This document shows positions 22,876-33,472 of a stretch of DNA of 64,000 bases, in pieces. The notes below the pieces were generated by a model. The model ran no database searches, was not told the DNA's origin, and worked only from the letters and a program-made list of their open reading frames with translations. Source of the DNA: Rugalucina vietnamica (lineage: Eukaryota > Mollusca > Bivalvia > Lucinida > Lucinidae); contig OZ024871.1 of the NCBI GenBank assembly GCA_964017185.1, positions 59,323,226 through 59,387,225 of the forward strand, given 5' to 3'. The first letter of the stretch is position 1. Every line of letters starts with the position of its first letter. A program made the position numbers and the translations under genes.

Positions 22876-25800
22876 TTATTTCTTGAATAGTGCTGATGTG
22901 TGTTGGTGAGTTCTTTGATGGCTGACTAGGCCAATTCTGGCTCTAAACTGTCGGTTGCAAGTAGAGCAAGTCAATGTCATAGAGTCTGATGGTGGCACTT
23001 TTGTTTTGGCTTTGCGCTCTCTTCGCTTTCTTTCAGCTTCACAGATTCTCTTCTTTTCATAAAGAGCTGCTCCTTTGTTGATGAGACCTCGCCACTTTGA
23101 TCGCTCCTGTGCAGTCTGTTCCCAGGACCCCATTGGTATTTCGAAATCCTTCAGAGAGGCTTTGAGGGTGTCTTTGTAGCGTTTCTTCTGGCCACCTTGA
23201 GAGCGCTTTCCCTCCTGTAGTTCTCCATAGAAAACTTTCTTTGGAAGTCGCGCATCAGGCATTCTTATAACATGGCCAGTCCATCTTAGCTGTGCTAGCT
23301 TTAAGACTGTATGCATGCTTTGCATCCCTGCTTTCGTCAGGACCTCTGTGTCTGGAATCTTGTCCTGCCACTTGATTTTTAACAACTTTCTCAAACAGCT
23401 TAAGTGGAAATGGTTAAGTCTCTTTGCATGGCGTTGGTATACTGTCCAGGTCTCACATGCATACAAGAGGGTTGGCAGTACCACAGCCTTGTAGACTTTC
23501 AGCTTGGTGTCAAGCTTGATTCCATTTCGCTCCCAGACATTTGCACGGAGTCGTCCGAATGCCACACTAGCCTTTGCAATTCTGGCAGTGATCTCATCAT
23601 CAATATGCACTGCTCTGGAGAGAGTGCTTCCCAGGTAGGTGAACTTGTCAACAACTTTCAGTTTTTGCCCATTCACAGTGATGGTTGGTTCATTATATGG
23701 CTTTCCGGGCGCTGGTTGGTGTACAACCTCTGTCTTTTTTGTGCTGATTGTGAGATCATAGTTATCACATGACTGTGAGACTTGATCCATGGCTCTTTGC
23801 ATTTTTGCCTCTGTGCTGGCATTCTTATCCATATCATCTGCATAGAGGAGCTCATCTAGCACATCAGTCTGGACCTTAGTTTTGGCTTGCAACCTTCTGA
23901 GGTTGAATATGTTGCCATCAAAACGGTACCTGATTGGAAAACCAGTGTCACTGTCCTGAAAAGCATCCATAAGCATGGCAGAAAACATCATGCTGAACAG
24001 TGTTGGTGCCAGAACACAGCCTTGTTTGACCCCATTTGTTACTTCAAATGGTTCAGAGAACTCTCCATCATTTTGCACACGTGCCTGCATACCATCATGA
24101 AACTGCCGCACCATTGCTATGAATCTGGATGGACAGCCAAACTTGGCCATGATTTTCCAGAGTCCATCACGACTAACAGTGTCAAAAGCTTTGGTGAGGT
24201 CAACAAACGTCATGTATAGATCTACATTCTGTTCTTGGCATTTCTCCTGAAGCTGTCTTGCTGTGAAGATCATGTCTATTGTCCCTCTGTCTTTTCTGAA
24301 TCCACATTGACTTTCTGGGATAAGTCCCGTCTGATCAAGATGAACATTCAGACGATTCAACAGAATTTTCGCAAGTATCTTCCCAGCAATTGATAGGAGG
24401 GAGATGCCTCTGTGATTGTCACAGACTTGAGGATTTCCTTTCCGCTTGTATAGGTGGATTATGGATGCATCCTTAAATTCTTGTGGGATAGCCTCCTTTC
24501 TCCACATACAGTGAAACAACTCTGTCAGTTTCTCTGCCATGGGTAGCCCCCCAGCCTTGTAAACTTCGGCAGGAATTGCATCTGCACCTGGGGCTTTGCC
24601 AGATGATAGTTGTTGAACTGCTTTTCTTGTTTCCGTAACGGTAGGAAATTCATCTAACAGAACATTGCACTCTATCTGTGGAAGTCTGTCGATTGCATCC
24701 TCATTGATGTTTGATGGTCGATTAAGCACACTATTGAAGTGTTCTGCCCACCTTTCCAAGATAGCTTCTTTATCTGTGAGAAGAGTGTTACCATCTGCAC
24801 TGAGCAATGTGGTGGCTCCAGAACTCTTTGGCCCATAAATGGTTTTCAGTGCATCATGAAATTTCTTCATGTCCTTTCTATCCGCAAAAGACTGAATTTC
24901 TTCTGTTTTCTTCCTCAGCCAGGAATCTTGCATGTCCCTAAGCTTGGTCTGGACTGTCTTACAAATGTTGCTGTAGGCTGCTTTCTTTGATACTGAGCTA
25001 GTATCATCTTGATGTGCCTTGTGCAATCGGTGCTTTTCTTCAAGAAGCCTCTGAATTTCGTCATCATTCTCATCAAACCAGTCTTGATGTTTGCGAGATG
25101 GATGGCCTAAGGTGCTTGCAGCTGAAGAAAGAACTGTTTTATGGAAAACTGTCCAGTTTTCTTCGGGGTCCTCTGAACTGAGATTCATTGCATCCAGTTG
25201 GTTGCAAATGTCTGTTAAGAAATCTTGTCTCATGCTGTCTTTATTCAGCTTTGAGACATCCAGTCTCTTAGGAGCTTTCTTGCCTTGAGGTCGCCTCGCA
25301 GGCCGTATTCTTAGGTTGAGTTTGCTGACAACCAGTCTATGATCTGTCCAGCAGTCTGCACCACACATAGTCTTTGTCACTTTAACATCCTGCCTGTCTG
25401 TTCTCCGCACTATGACATAGTCTATGAGATGCCAGTGTTTGGAACGGGGATGCATCCAGGATGTTTTGTTCCTATTAGGTAGACGGAAGACTGTGTTGGT
25501 GATTAGAAGGTCATGTTCAGCACACTTCCTGAGAAGCAAGAGCCCATTGCTGTTGCACTTTCCAACCCCTTCTGGACCTATAACTCCTTCCCAGGTCTGG
25601 TGGTCTGTACCAACTCTGGCATTAAAGTCGCCAAGAAGGATAAGCTTGTCTGTGCGGGGTGTTGCAGAAATAACATTGTCTAGGTCATCATAGAACTTGT
25701 CCTTGACCTCATCTGGATTGGTCATTGTGGGTGCATAAGCACTGACAATAGTTGCATGTTTATTGCCTGACAGAGGAAGTCTCAATGTCATTAGACGGTC

Positions 25801-26151
25801 ATTAATGCCTTTTGGCAATCCTGACAGCTTACCAACAGGTTCTGTTTTGATGGCAAAGCCAACTCCTGCTTCACGCCTCTCTTCACTTTTGCGTCCACTC
25901 CAGAAGAAGGTGTATCCAGCACCAACTTCTTTGATCTCCCCAACATCTGCGAACCGAGTCTCACTCAATGCAGCTATCTGTATATCATACCTCCCAAGTT
26001 CTCTGCCCACAAGGGCCGTTCTACGCTGTGGTCTATCTGACCCAGCATTGTCCATTAAAGTACGCACATTCCATGCGCCAATCCGTAAGGGGATTACTCT
26101 AGCTTTTTTCTTTGTATTTCGACCGCTTAAGGGGATCCCCGCTGATCGCGG
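22876..26151 (-). CDS. LINE polyprotein: APE endonuclease, reverse transcriptase, C2H2 finger
   Basis: This is a single uninterrupted frame of over 1060 codons. Numbering from the codon at 26067, the AP-endonuclease domain shows LLGDFNARVG (about 141-150) and a C-terminal WTDHRLV (about 238-244). The reverse transcriptase shows FVDLTKAFD (about 620-628), GVKQGCVLAPTLF and the YADD active site at 742-745. A C2H2 finger, CSTCNRQF plus HQRTH, lies near the C terminus (about 1033-1055). The frame stays open upstream to 26151, adding LRIGAWNVRTL, the expected start of the endonuclease fold. No ATG lies between the stop at 26152-26154 and the Met a few codons below 26067 (codon 26067 itself is GTG), so the true start is unsettled. 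The enzyme would nick target DNA and copy its own RNA there. An intact frame suggests recent activity; antisense frames at 23404-26155 are shadows. Confidence 0.95.
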   Translation of the reverse strand, partial: PRSAGIPLSGRNTKKKARVIPLRIGAWNVRTLMDNAGSDRPQRRTALVGRELGRYDIQIAALSETRFADVGEIKEVGAGYTFFWSGRKSEERREAGVGFAIKTEPVGKLSGLPKGINDRLMTLRLPLSGNKHATIVSAYAPTMTNPDEVKDKFYDDLDNVISATPRTDKLILLGDFNARVGTDHQTWEGVIGPEGVGKCNSNGLLLLRKCAEHDLLITNTVFRLPNRNKTSWMHPRSKHWHLIDYVIVRRTDRQDVKVTKTMCGADCWTDHRLVVSKLNLRIRPARRPQGKKAPKRLDVSKLNKDSMRQDFLTDICNQLDAMNLSSEDPEENWTVFHKTVLSSAASTLGHPSRKHQDWFDENDDEIQRLLEEKHRLHKAHQDDTSSVSKKAAYSNICKTVQTKLRDMQDSWLRKKTEEIQSFADRKDMKKFHDALKTIYGPKSSGATTLLSADGNTLLTDKEAILERWAEHFNSVLNRPSNINEDAIDRLPQIECNVLLDEFPTVTETRKAVQQLSSGKAPGADAIPAEVYKAGGLPMAEKLTELFHCMWRKEAIPQEFKDASIIHLYKRKGNPQVCDNHRGISLLSIAGKILAKILLNRLNVHLDQTGLIPESQCGFRKDRGTIDMIFTARQLQEKCQEQNVDLYMTFVDLTKAFDTVSRDGLWKIMAKFGCPSRFIAMVRQFHDGMQARVQNDGEFSEPFEVTNGVKQGCVLAPTLFSMMFSAMLMDAFQDSDTGFPIRYRFDGNIFNLRRLQAKTKVQTDVLDELLYADDMDKNASTEAKMQRAMDQVSQSCDNYDLTISTKKTEVVHQPAPGKPYNEPTITVNGQKLKVVDKFTYLGSTLSRAVHIDDEITARIAKASVAFGRLRANVWERNGIKLDTKLKVYKAVVLPTLLYACETWTVYQRHAKRLNHFHLSCLRKLLKIKWQDKIPDTEVLTKAGMQSMHTVLKLAQLRWTGHVIRMPDARLPKKVFYGELQEGKRSQGGQKKRYKDTLKASLKDFEIPMGSWEQTAQERSKWRGLINKGAALYEKKRICEAERKRRERKAKTKVPPSDSMTLTCSTCNRQFRARIGLVSHQRTHQHTSALFKK

Positions 26152-26529
26152 TTAACCAGCCAGGGGGTTTGAAGCAGGCAATTGTTTAGGGCACCTTTTC
26201 TAGCCCCTTCCCCATGCTACGGGGGTGAGCAGTGCGGTCCTAAATAGGTCTGCTCAGTCGCTCAGCCGACTGCCGAATTCTGCTTACTGCTTCTCCTCAC
26301 AGAAAACGACCATTAGAACTGAGCCGCCTGTGTGCAGGTCTGCAACTACAGCTCCCAGTGTGTCCTACACCTGCTGCTTCGCCACTCGCCCATCGCCACA
26401 GGACTTTGTAGGTATGTGGGTGCAAGTGTGATGAAATTGTTGTGTATGCAAGTGCTTGTGTGTTGAGAAATAAGATGACATGCGCTTTGAAATTGGATTA
26501 TAGTGAGGAAGAGGTGCGCAACGTCAACC

Positions 26530-26712
26530 TCACTCTCTAGTCCTCGCCCAGCTGCGCCCAGAGGCAAGACACAGGTCAAGACGTCTGGAGTTGGGTTTGG
26601 ATGCAGTGGATGACCGTAACATCTTTAGTGCCTTGTCACGCTCTGCATGTTCCACAACATGTTGCTGTATCGCTTTCTGAACCGTTGAATCAGGTGATTT
26701 CTTCCGCTCCAT
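26530..26712 (-). CDS. short ORF upstream of LINE polyprotein
   Basis: A 60-codon frame starting with a true ATG at 26712, charged and lysine/arginine-rich (MERKKSPDSTVQKAIQQ and onwards), ends in RTRE. It lies about 380 bases upstream of the polyprotein frame on the same strand. It could be the remains of a leader or ORF1, or chance. I do not recognise the family. Confidence 0.3.
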   Translation of the reverse strand: MERKKSPDSTVQKAIQQHVVEHAERDKALKMLRSSTASKPNSRRLDLCLASGRSWARTRE

Positions 26713-27017
26713 CTACCGAAACAGTCTTTGCATATCTGGACTAGGCATATCCAGACACACAGGTTTGATTTTGGAGTTTCCTTCTCCTAGATGAATTGCT
26801 GGCCACAGCTGAAGAGCTCCATCTACCCTTTCTTAGGTTTTGTTTAGAGACCTGTAAACTCCTAGGAGGACTGTCAACCAAGACTAATGAGTTCCCCCTG
26901 CCCAGCTAGATTTTTGTGTAGAGAACTAGCTTAACTCCTAGATGAGTTGCCTTCCAAGGCTAACGAGCCCCATCTGCACCGCATGACAACAGGTAGTACT
27001 GATTACATGTTACAGTA

Positions 27018-27058
27018 GCAGTTAAACTGACCTGACCTGAGTTAAACTGACCTGACCT
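27018..27058. repeat. two tandem 22-bp units
   Basis: AGTTAAACTGACCTGACC occurs twice in direct succession between the LINE 5' region and the right arm of element V. Confidence 0.7.
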
Positions 27059-27059
27059 T

Positions 27060-28016
27060 TCATATATACTAGGGGGCGAAACGACAAGTTGGGCGAAGCG
27101 ACTAGTGGGGGAAAAACAACTAGGGGGAAAACGACTAGGGAAGGAAACAGTTTGGGGGCGAAATATCCCGGATTCCGACAAAATGCGGAGCATTCCGGTA
27201 AATAGTGATACTACGAAAAAATCAATAAGTCCTCACAATATAATGACAGTTGCACATAACATAAAAACACCTGCACAAAACATGAAGACAATTGTACGCA
27301 ACATAAAGACAGTTGCACAGAACAAAAAGACAGTTGCACATAACATAAAGACAGCTCTATACAACATAAATTCAATTCAACGCCACTTAAAGACAGTTCC
27401 GCACAACATAAAGACAGTTTCACTCAACATAAAGACAGTGTCACACAACATAAAGACAGTTTCACACAATATAATGACAGTTTCACATACTATAATGGCA
27501 ATAGCATCCAGTATAATGATTATAGAACAGGACACAATGTCAGTTGCCTACGATAAAATAGTATCTATACATAATATAACATCATATTCTACCAGTATAA
27601 TGGTGTATATTCATAACATAATATTAACTGTATCCAACATAATGATGAAAGCACATGGTATAAAGGCAGGTTCTCACAACATAAAGACAGTTCCACACAA
27701 CATAAAGACAGTACTACAAAACATAAAAGCGGTTTCACACAACATAAAGCCATGTCCACAGAACATAAAGACAGTTCTACATAACATAAAAGCGGTTTCA
27801 CACAACATAAAGACATGTCCACAGAACATAAAGTCAGGTCCACAGAACATAAAGATAAGTCCACGCAACATAAAGTCATTTCCACACAACATAAAGACAG
27901 TTCCACACAACATAAAGAAAGTTCGATACAACATAACGATAGGTCCAAACAACATAAAGATAGGTCCCCACAACATAAGGAACTCAGACACCCGGAGGCA
28001 GTATAGGCGTTCCATA
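27060..28016. repeat. right inverted arm, 21-bp minisatellite
   Basis: This is the reverse complement of the left arm with fewer units. The core ACATAAAGACAGTTCCACAC runs from about 27235 to 27975. The 307-codon frame through it spells a heptad, HNIKTVP with variants, purely because the unit is 21 bp. The inner part (27060-27230) carries GGGGGCGAAACGAC-type blocks. Confidence 0.85.
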
Positions 28017-28022
28017 TATGTC

Positions 28023-28289
28023 TGTTGAAATATATTCTGTAGATGATATAACATAGTCATCTAGGCTTCATGTCGAAATCTATTAAAGAAATTCATATTT
28101 TTGCAAATGTGTAATAACGTAAATGGTATATGTAATTTGCAAATGCATGTCTTGAGACTTAACTATCTATTCAATGATGCCTCTTATGTGTTTGTTTTAA
28201 TAAATGGAAAGCAATTTAACCATGAAATGCTGTTAGACCACGATTTTTGAACATTCTAATAAAACATTGACATATTTCACTGAAAAAAT
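28023..28289. other. unassigned spacer
   Basis: Nothing was recognised. The first 15 bases (CTGTTGAAATATATT) also occur at about 44600 next to an element V-like terminus. Confidence 0.4.
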
Positions 28290-28650
28290 CCTAAATTGCA
28301 CTTACTGACCTTTTGACCTCCTGTACTTTGGTTCAGACAAACATGCTTGATTATCTGACATACTCAAACCCTCAATGTACTATCTATTATTGTTAATAAA
28401 CCAAGTTTTAGCATTCAAAACACTTTCTTTTGCTTTGATTTTACTTGTATTTTCAGCCGGGGTAAGTTTTCTTAATTTTTGCACTCGTTGAACTTTGACC
28501 TAGTTTCTGACCTTAAAAAGCAAATCTAGACTTGGCATCTACCCCTATGACTTCAGGGATGCATTAATAAATAAGTATACAACATCAAATTGCTTCTACT
28601 CAATTTTGCCATTTAAAGTGAAAATATGCCTCAAATGTATGAATGGATGG
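28290..28650. repeat. dispersed repeat R9
   Basis: It shares CTTGGCATCTACCCCTAT, TTTGCCATTT and several TGACCTT blocks, in the same order, with 53455-53960. Confidence 0.6.
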
Positions 28651-29713
28651 CTGCCTATCATGATCAGTCTCATGAATCGTCAGGAATTGATGAAATTTTG
28701 ATTCCTGACGTTTCGCGCAGTTTCATAAATTTTCTTGTCTGTCCGTAATTGTTGTACGAATCTGTAATGCACCAGTCATTTATATCTCCGGGGCCCCTAG
28801 GGTTGGGGGTGGGACTAGATAGCGAAAAGAGGCTCTTTTTGCGAAAAGATGCGAAAAGAGGCAAAATGATGGGAAAAGAGGCAGTAGTTAGTATCAAAGT
28901 ATATATCATACAGACTTGACATTTTTGGAAATATTTATAATGTCAATGTTTATTTGAAATATTTTTGAAAAAAAAAAAAAAAAAAAATAAGCAAAATATT
29001 ACCTTTTTTAACAATTTTATATATGGAGCAAATCCAAAAAGGAATTGAGCATCGCGTATTAATCAAAGTGATACTTATTACAATCTTTCATGCCAATGAA
29101 AGATTGTAATAGCTAATGTCATCAGTCGGTTGTAAATTTAATTTATTTAACCTTTTAAAATTTGGACGCGTCACGGGAAATCTATGTATTGTGTATGCGA
29201 GAAAAGAACGCAGCGAAGTTGAGCCGCCGCGTGGGAAGACCAAATATCTGCATAGGCGAAAACAAAGGCGCTTGTCCCCATTTGATATCAACTTTATATA
29301 TCCTGGTCATTGCTTTCTTTTGTACTGAAAATTTTCACTTTTTACAACTTCGAAAAAAATCTGTAGTTTTGCATGGGCATGTATTCGTTATGGTGATAAT
29401 TGTTCATACATTCGCATTCGTATTTAATATAAAAGTTGAAATGATAGGATTGTTTCAAACATGCAAACATGTAGCGTTTTAAACAAATAAAAAGTTAAAA
29501 TTAAATAAAAAATTGAATAAATCAAATAAATTTAATAAATAAATGTTCGCTAAGTTGCATATTTTGATAACTTTTCTAATTTAATGTAAAAGTGGGAAGA
29601 TTTTTCTTCTACTTTTTTTTTTTTTTTTTTTTTTTTTTTGAAAATACATATTGATCTCACGATTGTTATAAATTTCTAAATCTTAGAATATTATAGGTAT
29701 ATTTTAAAAATCA

Positions 29714-29870
29714 GGTAGCTGTTTATGGCCCCTATGGTAGTCGCTTATCGAATAAGATAGCTGTCTATTGCATACATTATTGACGCACTTTTATGGACCC
29801 ATAAACGTGCGTCATTAATGCAAGCAATAGACAGCTACCTAATTCGATAAGCGTGCCATAAACAGCTACC
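29714..29870. repeat. 157-bp hairpin
   Basis: GGTAGCTGTTTATGGC (from 29714) pairs with GCCATAAACAGCTACC (to 29870), and inner arms CGCTTATCGAATAAG, AGCTGTCTATTGCAT and GACGCAC also pair. It is probably a small MITE inside element III. Confidence 0.8.
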
Positions 29871-30687
29871 GTTTGTTGAAAAGCTGGAAAGTAGACACCC
29901 ACAACGTGGTTTTCAACAGGAAAACATTTCCTTGTAATATATACTCCCTTATACATATCTTTTCTTATCTTTCCTCAAAACCATAGATTGTCGGTACTCG
30001 TTAGAACCACCTACAATCTATTCTGTTGAGCAAAAATAAGACAAATATCATTTTAACTTTCCTACTGAAAAATGGCCACCGTGAACATACAAACCGAAAA
30101 ATATTAATCCAAGATACAAATTAGTTTCGGGTTTCATCTTTTATCGGTGAGTCTACAAACTTTTTTATAGACCACTTTTAAACTGTTATACATGCAAACT
30201 ATTCTGAAGCTTATGTTATCAAAATGCTAAAATGCCAACAAGGAAAACGGAGGAGGTACGAATAATTAGTTAGATAAATAAGTGTCATTTAGACCACCAA
30301 GATTCAGTATTAATTAAAAATCAATGTGGTGTGTGTCGCAATACGTGTAGTACTACCTGGCTTGAAACTAATCGATTATTCATCGATTGTCACCTATAAA
30401 AGCGTCTATTACAAGCGATTCGGTATATTTAGTAGGGTTTCAGCAGCAATTTATCTCATGGGCTACTTAATTAGGCTTCTCTAATTTCGTTTTTAGAATG
30501 TAGCTGTAATAACAAAGTGCCCGAGAAGAAAACAGAAACATGCGTTCACACCGCCGTTAAGAAAACAAATACGCGTGTTCACACCTCGAAGATTAACTTA
30601 ATTATTACGTCCATTTTAAATACCGTATAGGCAGAAACTTTTACATGGACTGAAATACGCGCACCCTTAACTTGGAAAAGCACATGC

Positions 30688-31450
30688 ATTTCAAGATCTA
30701 CACCTTCTAGGAAAAAAATACAACAACAGTTTTTATTAGATTTCTGTTCAAGTAGAAGTCAACACAGCCTATGGAGATTGTCGAAAGTTTTGATTTATTG
30801 TCAACGAACGAAAAGAAATTAATAAGACCAGAAGTACTGCGCGATAGCGTATTAAACTCTGTCCATAAGTACACATGTATGAATTGAAAGATCCATACCA
30901 TAAACAACATTCCCAATACTTATAATTCTTATGTATTACAAACCATAATACGTGATCACGAAAATCAGCACATCAGCAAATGCGCTTCAAGTTTCTAAAT
31001 TGTATATTTGCGAATACTGCATTATAAATGTTCAAAAACATAAAAGTATTATTTACAAACTAAGTTAGTTTAAATTGATGAAAGTTACGTATACATGGAT
31101 TTCACGGACTACACCTTCTACGAAAAAAAAAAAAAAGTTTTTGTGAGAATTATGACCAAGGAGAACTCAACTAAGCCTATGAAACCACAGAGACTGGAAA
31201 GCGTTAATTACTTACAAACAAAAGCAAAGAAAATAGTAATGTGATTTGACTGCGCGACAACGTACCGAAAACATAACATTCTGATACTTCTTCTTATGTA
31301 TTCAAAGCATAATACCTGATCACAAAAAATCAGCACATCAGCAAATGAGTTTCAAGTTTCTAATTAAATGGTATGGTCGCGCACTGTCACTGTCGAATAT
31401 ACTGCATTATACATGTTATAAAAACATTAGATCATTATTTACATTTGATA
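30688..31450. repeat. tandem pair (~411 bp) in element III
   Basis: CTACACCTTCTA followed by an A-run recurs 411 bp apart (30699 and 31110). Each unit then carries TTCTTATGTATT, GCATAATACNTGATCAC, AATCAGCACATCAGCAAATG, TTTCAAGTTTCTAA and TACTGCATTATA. It is diverged, as in elements I and II. Confidence 0.8.
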
Positions 31451-32730
31451 AACTAAACTCAAAATTGACCAAGAAAAAAATCAGCAGTTCAGTATTTCAG
31501 TGTTTTAGTATATCTTGCTGATCGTTTGTTTGCTGAATTTAGCAGCGTTTTAGTCTGCCCCAATTTACGCTTGGTCGACATGCCATCTTGTAACAAAATA
31601 ATATTCATAAGGTAGAACCATGTAGCCGCATGTGTAAGTTTCCAGATAAGGAACATATAACAAACTCAATTTTAGTAATGCACATAACAGACCCATGTTG
31701 ATTCTTACAAGTATCGTCGTTTGTCCTAATGAGTGACAGCTTTCAAATGTTTAATAGCGACATTGCTATTATTTCTTGTGATCAGTACAGGTTCATCAGT
31801 TAAATCCATCATCTCGTATTTGTTCATTTTATGAACATACTCGTATGTTACTTAATGAATGAGATAAAACAAATCTCAAAATCAATTACGAAATTTTACA
31901 TAAGATAATCTAAATCAATATCAAGGGCGATATCGATATAAAAACACCCAAAATGACCAAATTAACATACAGAGTCAATACAGAATCTTCTTATTTATTT
32001 TGATATTCCATATTTTCTTCGTCTGTATGTCTTGAATATATCTTTTCCCCCTTTCATTTCACTCTTTTCGCATCATTTTGCCTATTTTCGCATCTTTTCG
32101 CGAAAAGAGCCTCTTTTCGCTATCTAGACCTACCGAGGGTTGGGGATAGCAGGGACATAGCGGGGCTGAAATGCCGAGATTTTACTTCCGACGAGTCCCG
32201 GCAGTGCCTATTCTCACCGCAATGGAATAGGCCGAGTAAAGATTATTCAAATAGCTTAGGTCATTTGTCCCCGGGGGACCGGGGCTTTCAGCAGGAATTT
32301 TACCAAACTTTTCTCCCCGCAGGGCGGAGCTTGTTATGTCCCTCATGATCAGTCTCGTGAATCGTCAGGAATTGAAGAAATTTTGATTCGTGATGTTTCG
32401 TGCAGTTTCATAAATTTTCTTGTCTGTCCGTAATTGTTTTACGAATCTGTAATGCACCAGTCATTTATATCTCCAGGGCCCCTAGGGGTGGTGATGGCTG
32501 AAATTACTTCCGACGAGTCCCGGCAGTGCCTATTCTCACCGCCATGGAATAGACGAGTAAAGATTATTCAAATAGCTTAGGTCATTTGTCCCCGGGGGAC
32601 CGGGGCTTTTAGCAGGAATTTTACCAAACTTTTCTCCCTGCAGGGCGGAGCTTTTACAAGGGCTTTAAAATTTGAAAAGTTAAAAGCCCCGCTATTCCCC
32701 GGCCCAAGGGGTGCCGGGGATACAAATGAC

Positions 32731-33472
32731 TGGTAGAGAAGAGATTCGGCATAATCGGCTGGAATCGCACGAGTACTTGCAAGATTTCATTAAGCTTTCA
32801 TTACGATAACACGATTGAAAAGGGGAAATACGGCACGAAAGTTTGGAGAATAAGATATGAAGAATGTGCCAATAAGTGTAGCTATATACGAATCATGTAC
32901 GTATACGCGTATAAAAGAACATTCTTGGGGATTCTTGATTTTTATTTGTCAGGATAGATACATGACTGTATCTGTGGCGTTTCGCGCCATATGCATGCAT
33001 GAAAAGCCACGTACATGCTTCCCTGCTTGTCAGTGGTTCTAAATTTGCAAAGTCGGGTACGGATACCGTCTCCCCTTTTGCCTGCATCTTTCTTATTACC
33101 CATCTTGTACCAATGAATTACTCAACAATTCATGATGTTTTCCCGCGAAAATACACTAATGACATAAAATTGCATGCAACATTGCTTTGATTTCAAACGC
33201 TGCTGAATCATAAACCATTCGTGGAAGTCTTGGTCGGTTCCATGCCTACAAGCATTATTGGCCTAGTTGGCCCAATATATACATGTGTGGGTCATTTTTA
33301 AAAAATGTATTTGGGGATAGGATTTTTTCAAAAAAGTTGGTATTTACGTTTCATCTTATGTTGCGTTTTTTACGTCAGAAGTGTATATACGAACTCAGAA
33401 AAAGCCGTATGCAAGCTTAATCTCTCTTCTTAAAGTCAAATCTTACCAAAAACTAGGGTTATTTCAAAGAAA
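32731..33472. other. unassigned sequence
   Basis: No gene or repeat was recognised. The three overlapping short frames around 32857-33190 are on both strands and carry no motif. Confidence 0.4.

Larger units (their letters stand above)
22845..26990 (-). mobile_element. near full-length APE-type non-LTR retrotransposon
   Basis: The 3' end on the minus strand is placed at about 22845 by comparison with the truncated copy at 16712-16927, which ends at the same GAGAGACGAAC sequence. Only about 30 bases of 3' UTR follow the stop codon, which fits RTE-like elements. The 5' end is uncertain: the sequence upstream of the open frame up to about 26990 is more GC-rich than the surroundings and stops before the arm of element V. 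It is nested in element V. Whether it is RTE proper or a related clade needs a phylogeny. Confidence 0.75.
19208..28016. mobile_element. element V: foldback-like element with minisatellite arms
   Basis: Two inverted arms, 19208-20452 and 27060-28016, begin and end with TATGGAACGCC and share a unique outer part (CTGCCTCCGG, GTCTGAGTTCCTTATGTTGT), a long 21-bp minisatellite and a unique inner part rich in GTTTCGCCCC. TATGTC flanks both ends (19202-19207, 28017-28022), which I read as a 6-bp target duplication. The interior holds a tandem repeat block and a LINE. Inverted arms made of tandem repeats are the hallmark of foldback elements (FB, Galileo) known from insects; whether this is related or only similar in form cannot be told by eye. 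No transposase was recognised. Confidence 0.7.
28816..32126. mobile_element. element III: 3311-bp TAG...CTA transposon, TSD GAC
   Basis: TAGATAGCGAAAAGAGGCTC starts the left end, and the right end read on the minus strand starts identically. The inverted match runs about 70 bp and repeats the motif GCGAAAAGA four times per end. GAC stands on both sides (28813-28815, 32127-32129). No transposase or other protein is visible. The interior has poly-A/poly-T tracts (28968-28988, 29612-29639), a hairpin (29714-29870) and a tandem pair (30688-31450). The architecture matches elements I, II and IV. Confidence 0.9.
28658..32730. repeat. tandem duplication of a ~370-bp unit, first copy split by element III
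   Basis: Unit 1 is 28658-28815 plus 32127-32341; unit 2 begins at 32342 with the same CATGATCAGTCTC, GAATCGTCAGGAATTG, CATAAATTTTCTTGTCTGTC, TTACTTCCGACGAGTCCC and GTCCCCGGGGGACCGGGGC. Unit 2 lacks element III, so insertion came after or during duplication. Unit 2 ends in a GC-rich inverted repeat (32580-32730) with GTCATTTGTCCCCGG and its complement around GCCCCG. Confidence 0.8.

Noticed and set aside
23404..26155. Plus-strand frames opposite the LINE
   Set aside because: They are antisense shadows of the 1063-codon reverse transcriptase frame and show no independent motif.
27105..28028. 307-codon plus-strand frame as a repetitive protein gene
   Set aside because: It is a by-product of a 21-bp repeat unit; the inverted arm gives comparable frames on both strands and there is no non-repeat domain.
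28023..28060. Element V extending past 28016 to include CTGTTGAAATATATT
   Set aside because: That sequence follows only the right end here; the TATGTC pair places the ends at 19208 and 28016, although the match at 44600 leaves some doubt.
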